From NCBI GenBank assembly GCA_900767405.1, contig CAAFZB010000001.1, positions 1 to 12,912 on the forward strand: 12,912 nucleotides of DNA, written 5' to 3'. Of the stretch, positions 7,563-12,912 are shown in pieces; positions within the stretch are counted from its first letter, which is position 1, and every line of letters starts with the position of its first letter. The notes under the pieces are model-generated. The model worked only from the letters and a program-made list of their open reading frames with translations, did not search any database and was not told where the DNA came from. The stretch comes from Rikenellaceae bacterium. Its GTDB lineage: Bacteria > Bacteroidota > Bacteroidia > Bacteroidales > UBA932. A program made the translations under genes and the position numbers.

Positions 7563-10466
7563 ATGAATGACATTATACTTTCGGCAATCCTGAACCTCTT
7601 TGCCCTTTTCGGGGCAGAGAACAAGATTGACACAGGCTCTTCGCTGGCCATAATCGACAAATACCTCACCAGGTTCTACGGAATCCGCAATACCGGTTCC
7701 TACGAGAGGCTGTATCTGTCGTTGAGGGAATTCTATGACGATTTCCCCGATATGGACAAAAGCGGCATCATAGACAAGCTGTGTTCCAATCTTACCACCA
7801 GGATAAGACCTGCAGAGAAAGGAGTTGTCCTGCTCCGTCTTATGGAGTTCTTCGCTTCTGAAAGCAATGCATTCAACCCCCAGGACGAGATTCTTACGCA
7901 GATTGCCGGAAAATTCTCGATAGACAGCGGGGAATATGAGAATTATGTCAGATTCATAACGTCCAGTCAGGGAGATTCGGTTCTTGTGTTCCCCGCCGGG
8001 GAAGGCGTGCTCAAGACCCTGTTCATCAAGGAAAAATCCCTTCTGCTGTTCTCTTACAGCGGAGAGCACGAAGTGCGTATGAACGACGTGCGTGTAGAAA
8101 ACGGGATTTTCCAGATCTGGGAGCAGAGCAGCGTCCTCAAGGGCGAACACAATTTCAAGCCCCTGTACTACTCTTCCATTATGGAGATGTACGAACCGGG
8201 GGCTAGGAAAGAATCTGTGGAACTGTGCGGCAACAATATCAATTTCCGCTTCAGGGAAGGGGGAGACAACGGTATGCATAACCTCAGTTTCTCCCTTCAC
8301 GGAGGCGAAATGGTGGCCATTATGGGCGGCAGCGGAGTGGGAAAGACAACTCTTCTGTCTTTGCTCAACGGCAACCTCAAGCCCCAGAGCGGCAGCATTA
8401 CCATAAACGGTCACAGCATAGAGGATCCCATTGCCAAATCCCTCATCGGATTTGTCCCCCAGGACGATCTTCTTGTAGAAGAGCTTACCGTTTATCAGAA
8501 TTTATGGTACACGGCCAAACTCTGCTTCAGCAATCTCGACGACAAGTCTCTCGACGACAAGGTAATCAAGGTTCTGGAGGCTCTGGGCCTGGATGCGGCG
8601 AAGGACCTCAAGGTTGGCTCGCCCATCAACAAATTCATCTCCGGAGGACAGCGTAAGCGTCTCAACATTGCGCTGGAGCTCATCCGCGAGCCTGCGATAC
8701 TGTTCTTGGATGAGCCCACGTCCGGCCTTTCATCGGCTGACACCGAAATGGTTGTGAGCCTGCTCAAGGAACAGACCTGCAAGGGAAAGCTCATAGTTGC
8801 GAATATCCATCAGCCGTCGTCAGACGTCTATAAGATGTTCGACCGCCTGTGGCTGCTGGACAAGGGCGGATACCCTGTCTACGACGGGAATCCCATAGAG
8901 GCGGTGTCCTATTTCAAGGGTGCGATGAACTATGCCGATTCCCAGACTTCGTCCTGCCCTGTATGCGGGAACGTCAATCCCGAGGTTATCCTCAATATCA
9001 TTGACGAGAAACGGCTGGACAATGCGGGGCACGTAACCTCCGAGAGAAAGATCACCCCTCAGGAGTGGCACGAGATGTATCTTGCAGAGCACCAGGATCA
9101 CGGACAGCCCGCTGTCGGGGAAATCCCCCATACCGACCAGAAACGGCCCGGGGTTCTTAAGCAGACCCTTATCTTCCTTAAGAGAAACGTCAGCGCCAAG
9201 GTCACCAACCTGCAGTATATGCTGGTGACTCTGTTGGAAGCCCCTCTGCTTGCGGCAATCTGCGGATTTCTTACCAGGTACACCCCGGACGGCGGCGTTT
9301 ACTCCCTTATGGAGAACAAGAATTTCACGTCCTACCTGTTTATGGCAATCATCGTTGCCATATTCCTGGGGATGAGCGGGAGCGCCGAGGAAATAATAAA
9401 GGACCGCGCGCTGCTCAAGCGGGAGAAGTTCCTCCGCCTGTCTGGCGCGGCTTATATCTGGTCCAAGATTATCTATATGGCAGTCGTCTGCCTTATTCAG
9501 ACAGTGCTGTTCATTATTGTGGGCAACGCCGTGATAGGCGTACACGGGATGTTCTGGATATGGCTGGCCGTACTTTTCGGCTCGGCCTTCCTGGCCTCTC
9601 TCATTGGACTGCTGCTCTCGCAGTGCCTCAATTCGGTGGTTGCAATCTACATCACCATTCCGCTGCTGCTCATACCTCAGATCCTGCTGTGCGGCCTGGT
9701 AGTGGATTTCGAAGACCTCAACCCGCAGAGCGAAACTGGCAATGTTCCTTTGATCGGGGACGTCATTCCGTCCCGATGGGCTTATGAGGCTCTTGCGGTG
9801 GCCAGCTTCTCTATGACAGAGTACGAGGCTCCGGTGTTCGATATGGACCGTGAACGCTATGAGGCCCTGTACTACGAACAGACCTTCATCTATGAGCTGA
9901 AATCTCAGCTCGAAACTATGCAGGACGAGATTAAGCAGGGCAAGGAGGTCAAGCCCATCCATCTCGAAGTTGTACGCAAGGAACTGCCCCAGCTTGCGGT
10001 TATGGCCGGTTGCGAGCAGTACAAGGGAGACTGGAGCTACGATTCCCTTATGGGGTACATAGACAACGCCAAGAAAATCCTTTCCAGGCGCGGCAACAAG
10101 ATCACCCTGGCCAGGGACAAGAAAATAAACGCGTTCATAAATGAGAACGGAAAAGAAGCTTACCTCGAATTGAAGAGGAACAATTTCAACGTAAAGCTGG
10201 AAGACCTGGTGGTCAAGCGCAATGCCGACCATCTCTATACTCTTGTAGGCAGCAGCATAGTACCCAGGAGCGGTTACGTGTTCCTTACGCCCCGTTCTGT
10301 CAACGGAAGGGCCCCCTTCTACAGCGGAATCAAGAGGATAGGCAGTTATGAGATTGAAACACTGTGGTTTAACCTTGGAGTAATACTTCTGATGTGCGTT
10401 ATTGTCGCGAGTGCTCTATTCTTTGACATTCCCGGAAGATATATAAGGAAAGACCAGCAGAAGTAG
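7563..10466 (+). CDS. ABCG-like ABC transporter, fused ATPase-permease with TerB-like N-terminal region
   Basis: 967 residues from the ATG at 7563; a TTG at 7542 would add seven unconserved residues. In order: a helical region (about 1-125) resembling TerB-like domains; a beta-rich stretch (about 130-210), perhaps a divergent FHA-like fold; an ATPase domain with Walker A GGSGVGKTT (255-263), signature ISGGQRKR (359-366), Walker B ILFLDEP (379-385) and H-loop His416; a CPVCG motif (465-469); then an ABC-2 permease. Membrane helices fall near 553-570, 591-608, 631-655, 663-687, 691-714 and 933-955. The NBD-before-TMD order and the VGSPINKFISGGQRKR / DEPTSGL / NIHQPS style match the ABCG (White) group, so it probably works as a homodimer. 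About 215 residues separate the last two helices, including a charged, coiled-coil-like segment near 761-795. All catalytic motifs are intact. Substrate is unknown; export of a lipid or hydrophobic compound is only an inference. Confidence 0.88.
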   Translation: MNDIILSAILNLFALFGAENKIDTGSSLAIIDKYLTRFYGIRNTGSYERLYLSLREFYDDFPDMDKSGIIDKLCSNLTTRIRPAEKGVVLLRLMEFFASESNAFNPQDEILTQIAGKFSIDSGEYENYVRFITSSQGDSVLVFPAGEGVLKTLFIKEKSLLLFSYSGEHEVRMNDVRVENGIFQIWEQSSVLKGEHNFKPLYYSSIMEMYEPGARKESVELCGNNINFRFREGGDNGMHNLSFSLHGGEMVAIMGGSGVGKTTLLSLLNGNLKPQSGSITINGHSIEDPIAKSLIGFVPQDDLLVEELTVYQNLWYTAKLCFSNLDDKSLDDKVIKVLEALGLDAAKDLKVGSPINKFISGGQRKRLNIALELIREPAILFLDEPTSGLSSADTEMVVSLLKEQTCKGKLIVANIHQPSSDVYKMFDRLWLLDKGGYPVYDGNPIEAVSYFKGAMNYADSQTSSCPVCGNVNPEVILNIIDEKRLDNAGHVTSERKITPQEWHEMYLAEHQDHGQPAVGEIPHTDQKRPGVLKQTLIFLKRNVSAKVTNLQYMLVTLLEAPLLAAICGFLTRYTPDGGVYSLMENKNFTSYLFMAIIVAIFLGMSGSAEEIIKDRALLKREKFLRLSGAAYIWSKIIYMAVVCLIQTVLFIIVGNAVIGVHGMFWIWLAVLFGSAFLASLIGLLLSQCLNSVVAIYITIPLLLIPQILLCGLVVDFEDLNPQSETGNVPLIGDVIPSRWAYEALAVASFSMTEYEAPVFDMDRERYEALYYEQTFIYELKSQLETMQDEIKQGKEVKPIHLEVVRKELPQLAVMAGCEQYKGDWSYDSLMGYIDNAKKILSRRGNKITLARDKKINAFINENGKEAYLELKRNNFNVKLEDLVVKRNADHLYTLVGSSIVPRSGYVFLTPRSVNGRAPFYSGIKRIGSYEIETLWFNLGVILLMCVIVASALFFDIPGRYIRKDQQK

Positions 10467-10478
10467 AAAAAATATTTT

Positions 10479-10486
10479 TATATTTG
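10479..10486 (+). promoter_or_regulatory. Candidate -7 promoter element for the lipoprotein gene
   Basis: TATATTTG matches the Bacteroidetes TAnnTTTG -7 element and continues with CA, the same ten bases seen before bamA (1480-1489). The predicted transcription start near 10491 gives a leader of about 30 bases. An A5-TA-T5 tract (10468-10479) sits immediately upstream, right after the transporter stop codon, and may act as an AT-rich upstream element. No convincing -33 TTTG is seen at the expected distance, which limits confidence. Confidence 0.45.
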
Positions 10487-10520
10487 CAGATATTCCGAAA
10501 TCAAACACATAAAATATCGT

Positions 10521-11342
10521 ATGAAAAAATTTACATTCGCAGTAATCGCTCTTGCCATTCTGGCTATGCCTTCTTGCAAGAACGACAAGAAGGGAGATGC
10601 AGAGGAGTCTTTTGATCCCGCTACAACTACAGAGGAATCGATTAACGAACAGGCTCTCGAGGCAGATGTAGCCACTCTTATCGAATCTGCAAAGCAGATC
10701 AAACCCGTTCCTTTCATTCAGGCTCAGAAAGATGGTACTCTCGCACTTTCAGAGAAAGAAAAGATGGTTAAGCCCGACTATCTTCTCAATCCTTCGGTTG
10801 CCGACAATCTTGCGACTCTCTATCAGAAATATCGCGCCGTAGGTATGCTTACCGCAGACAAGAATATTGCCGAGATGTATGAGATGTCTATCGCAGACTA
10901 CAATGAGACAATCTTGAAGCTCCTTACCGACATTGACGATCCCGCTCTCTTCAACTTCTACACTATGCCTTCTTATGACATTGAGAGCGATCGTGAAGCA
11001 TATGAGCTTTTCGTTGACCAGGAGTATGACGAGGGCCGTGCAAATTTCTTCTGGGACGGTATCACAGCTGCCATTGTCGAGCAGCTCTACATCCTTACCA
11101 GAGATGTGGACAAGTTTATGCCTATGTTTACGGACCAGCTTGCATCCGATATCACTTTCAACTTCGTATGCGTACACGATGGTCTTATGAAAATGGTTCA
11201 GTACTATCCCGAGATGGCAAGTCTCAATCAGGTTCTCGAGCCTCTTTACGTAATCAATGCTACAAGCGTAGATCAGCTCAGGACTCAGCTCATCGAGGTT
11301 AAGTGCGACGTGGAAAACGCTCGTGAATTCCTTCTGAAATAA
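10521..11342 (+). CDS. Putative lipoprotein of unknown function
   Basis: The 273-residue product is not a family I recognise. It starts with a lipoprotein signal peptide: two Lys, a hydrophobic stretch, then AMPSC with the lipidated Cys at residue 19. The mature start CKNDKKGDAEES is charged and resembles the lipoprotein export signal that sends some Bacteroidetes lipoproteins to the cell surface, though that signal usually has two consecutive acidic residues. After an acidic, Thr/Glu-rich linker to about residue 45, the rest looks almost entirely alpha-helical, with no membrane segment and no catalytic motif that I can name. Aromatic-rich stretches such as ANFFWDGITAAIVEQLYILT (about 172-191) probably form the helical core. 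Two cysteines near the C-terminus (in FVCVHD and VKCDVE) could pair in the periplasm. It is 54 bases after the transporter gene, has its own candidate promoter, and is followed by the strong terminator. A role with the transporter is possible but unsupported. Confidence 0.85.
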   Translation: MKKFTFAVIALAILAMPSCKNDKKGDAEESFDPATTTEESINEQALEADVATLIESAKQIKPVPFIQAQKDGTLALSEKEKMVKPDYLLNPSVADNLATLYQKYRAVGMLTADKNIAEMYEMSIADYNETILKLLTDIDDPALFNFYTMPSYDIESDREAYELFVDQEYDEGRANFFWDGITAAIVEQLYILTRDVDKFMPMFTDQLASDITFNFVCVHDGLMKMVQYYPEMASLNQVLEPLYVINATSVDQLRTQLIEVKCDVENAREFLLK

Positions 11343-11347
11343 TTGGA

Positions 11348-11366
11348 TTCCGAATCAAGTTCGGAA
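11348..11366. repeat. Small inverted repeat next to the terminator
   Basis: TTCCGAA (11348-11354) and TTCGGAA (11360-11366) form a perfect 7-bp stem with a 5-base loop, starting 5 bases after the lipoprotein stop codon. Its last two bases are shared with the outermost pairs of the large hairpin, so both can form nearly side by side only if the outer two pairs of one of them open. It may help protect the 3' end or be incidental. Confidence 0.5.
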
Positions 11367-11412
11367 AGACAAAAAGCACCTTCTGCAATAGTAGAAGGTG
11401 CTTTTTGTCTTT
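11365..11412. terminator. Bidirectional intrinsic terminator, perfect 20-bp stem
   Basis: Arms 11365-11384 and 11393-11412 are exact reverse complements with an 8-base loop (GCAATAGT). Within the arms an A5 run (11371-11375) pairs with a T5 run (11402-11406), so the RNA from either strand ends in a GC-containing stem followed by a U-rich stretch (TTTTTGTCTTT). It lies between two convergent genes whose stop codons are 81 bases apart, so it can end transcription of the lipoprotein gene on + and the peptidase gene on -. Confidence 0.93.
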
Positions 11413-11423
11413 ATAGTTACAGG

Positions 11424-12912
11424 CTATTTTACGATTCCGAGCTTGACAAGCAGAGCGCGGGGCTCGGGGTCGTGACCGCGGAAGTTGCGGTAGAGCTGAG
11501 CCTCATCTTCTGAGCTTCCCTTGGAAAGTATGTTCTCGCGGAAAGAGGCAGATACTTCTGTGTTGAAGATACCCTCCTGCTCGAAGCGGGAGAATGCGTC
11601 GGCTGCAAGAACCTCTGCCCATTTGTATGAGTAGTAACCTGCGGCATATCCGCCGGAGAACAGGTGGGTGATTGTGGTGGAGATACAGCTGCCCTCGGCA
11701 ATGGGAAGTACCTTCCAGGGGGTCAGGACAGCGTGCTCGAACTCGACTGTAGAAACCTCTGGAATGCTTTTGAGGGTATGCCAGGCCATATCCAGGGTGC
11801 CGAAGTGAAGCTGACGGACCTGAAGATATGCGGCATTGTAGTTCTTTGCCGCTACAATCTTGTCTATAAGTTCGTTGGGAATGGTCTCCCCAGTCTTGTA
11901 ATGCTTTGCGAAGCCGTCCAGATATTCGGGCTCGTATGCCCAGTTCTCCATAATCTGTGAAGGCAGTTCCACGAAATCGTGATTTACACTGGTGCCGGTA
12001 AGGGAGGCATAATTGCCCTTTGCAAGCATTCCGTGAAGCGAGTGACCGAATTCGTGCAGGAAAGTGGTGAGTTCGTCGTGTGTAAGCAGTGAGGGCTCGC
12101 CGGCTGTAGGCTTGCTGAAATTGGTGACCAGATTCACGAAAGGTCTGTGCTCTATGCCATCCTTTACGAAAGTCTCGCTGAAAGAAGTCATCCAGGCTCC
12201 GCCCCTCTTGCTTGCACGGGGGAAGAAATCACAGTAGAACAGTGCCAGGTGGCTTCCGTCCTTGTCCTTGACGTCATAAATCTTAACATCTTCGTGATAT
12301 CCGGGGATATCCTTCCTTTCTTCGAAACTTATTCCGTAAAGTGTCGTAGCCAGCCCGAATACTGCATCGATGCAGCTTTCCAGCTGGAAATAAGGCTTGA
12401 GAAGCTCGTCGCTGATGGAATATTTCTCCTGACAGAGTTTCTCTGACCAGAAGCTGAAGTCCCAGGGTTGGAGCTCGGCCTCTTCGAATCCGTTGGCCTT
12501 TGCATATTCATATACGGCCTTCACGTCCTCTTTTGCGGCGGGCAGGGAAGGGGTCATAAGCTCGTCTATGAAAGAGAGCACCTTTGCGGTTCCCTTTGCC
12601 ATACGGTCTTCGAGAACGTAGTCGGCATAGGTCTCATAGCCAAGCAGATTGGCTATCTGAAGCCTGAGATTCACGATGTTCTTGCAAACCTCCGAATTGG
12701 TGTCTACGGCGCGGGTGTTGTATGCCATATAGATTTCCTTGCGAAGGTCCCGGTTCTCGCTGTAACGCATAAATGCGCCGTAGCTGGGGGCGCTCAGGTC
12801 GAAGGTCCAGCCTTCCTGTCCTTTCTCCTTTGCTGTTTCGGCAGCCATATCCATTGCGAACTGAGGCAGACCTGCGAGCTGGCAGCTGTCGGTGATGTTA
12901 AGGGTATAGGCG
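11424..12912 (-). CDS. M3-family zinc metallopeptidase (peptidyl-dipeptidase Dcp/oligopeptidase A type), 5' part outside window
   Basis: Cleaves short peptides, probably in peptide turnover. The frame is open through the right edge: upstream of the Met codon at 12854 the residues YTLNITDSCQLAGLPQFA continue the family sequence, so that Met is internal. About 495 C-terminal residues are visible, against roughly 680-700 for a full-length member. The zinc site is HEFGHSLHG, with the HExxH at 12042-12056 on the - strand; the third ligand is the Glu of DFVELPSQ, 25 residues after the second His, as known for this family. The conserved GYAAGYYSYKWAEVLAADAF stretch supplies the substrate-binding tyrosines. 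It ends in a family-like FRGHDPEPRALLVKLGIVK tail. Dcp versus oligopeptidase A cannot be settled here, nor can the presence of a signal peptide, because the N-terminus is missing. It converges on the shared terminator. Confidence 0.93.
   Translation of the reverse strand, partial: AYTLNITDSCQLAGLPQFAMDMAAETAKEKGQEGWTFDLSAPSYGAFMRYSENRDLRKEIYMAYNTRAVDTNSEVCKNIVNLRLQIANLLGYETYADYVLEDRMAKGTAKVLSFIDELMTPSLPAAKEDVKAVYEYAKANGFEEAELQPWDFSFWSEKLCQEKYSISDELLKPYFQLESCIDAVFGLATTLYGISFEERKDIPGYHEDVKIYDVKDKDGSHLALFYCDFFPRASKRGGAWMTSFSETFVKDGIEHRPFVNLVTNFSKPTAGEPSLLTHDELTTFLHEFGHSLHGMLAKGNYASLTGTSVNHDFVELPSQIMENWAYEPEYLDGFAKHYKTGETIPNELIDKIVAAKNYNAAYLQVRQLHFGTLDMAWHTLKSIPEVSTVEFEHAVLTPWKVLPIAEGSCISTTITHLFSGGYAAGYYSYKWAEVLAADAFSRFEQEGIFNTEVSASFRENILSKGSSEDEAQLYRNFRGHDPEPRALLVKLGIVK

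Noticed and set aside
8820..10232. Long open frame on the - strand opposite the ABC transporter (about 470 codons)
   Set aside because: Antisense shadow of a well-supported gene; the translation is rich in His, Gln and Val with no domain-like pattern.
10468..10479. A5-TA-T5 tract after the transporter stop, considered as a terminator
   Set aside because: There is no GC stem and no loop, so it cannot act as an intrinsic terminator; it was treated as part of the promoter region instead.
1..12912. CRISPR arrays, tRNA or rRNA genes, insertion sequences, phage or toxin-antitoxin genes
   Set aside because: No regularly spaced repeats, cloverleaf-like segments, transposase or integrase motifs, or small paired genes were seen; the window is almost fully occupied by housekeeping-type genes.

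Overview
The window looks like a core chromosomal segment of a Bacteroidetes bacterium, most likely order Bacteroidales. The evidence is the uppS-bamA-ompH (skp) gene order, TAnnTTTG-type -7 promoter boxes, starts mostly without Shine-Dalgarno sequences, a lipoprotein with a charged segment after the lipid Cys, and a fused gamma-alpha KorA with KorB. G+C is moderate, near half by eye. I see no phage, insertion sequence, CRISPR, tRNA or rRNA, and no gene-free stretch longer than about 80 bases.

Layout. From 1 to 11342 all genes read on the + strand with short gaps: the 3' part of NAD kinase (nadK, cut by the left edge); undecaprenyl diphosphate synthase (uppS, 776-1474); the outer-membrane beta-barrel assembly protein BamA (1508-4078); a Skp/OmpH periplasmic chaperone (4091-4654); 2-oxoglutarate:ferredoxin oxidoreductase korA and korB (4670-6517, 6520-7539); a large ABCG-like half-transporter with an N-terminal TerB-like helical region and an enlarged loop before its last membrane helix (7563-10466); and an unrecognised lipoprotein (10521-11342). 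A perfect 20-bp hairpin (11365-11412) ends this block. The - strand then carries the 3' part of an M3-family zinc metallopeptidase (11424 to beyond 12912), which converges on the same terminator.

How it fits together. The first half is envelope biogenesis: UppS makes the lipid carrier for peptidoglycan and surface polysaccharide, BamA inserts outer-membrane proteins, and Skp escorts them across the periplasm. NadK supplies NADP and is a common housekeeping neighbour. KorAB is central carbon and redox metabolism (2-oxoglutarate, CoA and ferredoxin to succinyl-CoA and CO2, or the reverse). It has no obvious functional link to the envelope genes and may share only transcription. Candidate promoters with the same TATATTTGCA core lie before bamA and before the lipoprotein gene, which would divide the run into at least three units.

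No convincing undescribed system was found. The least explained items are the multi-domain ABC transporter and the lipoprotein after it.
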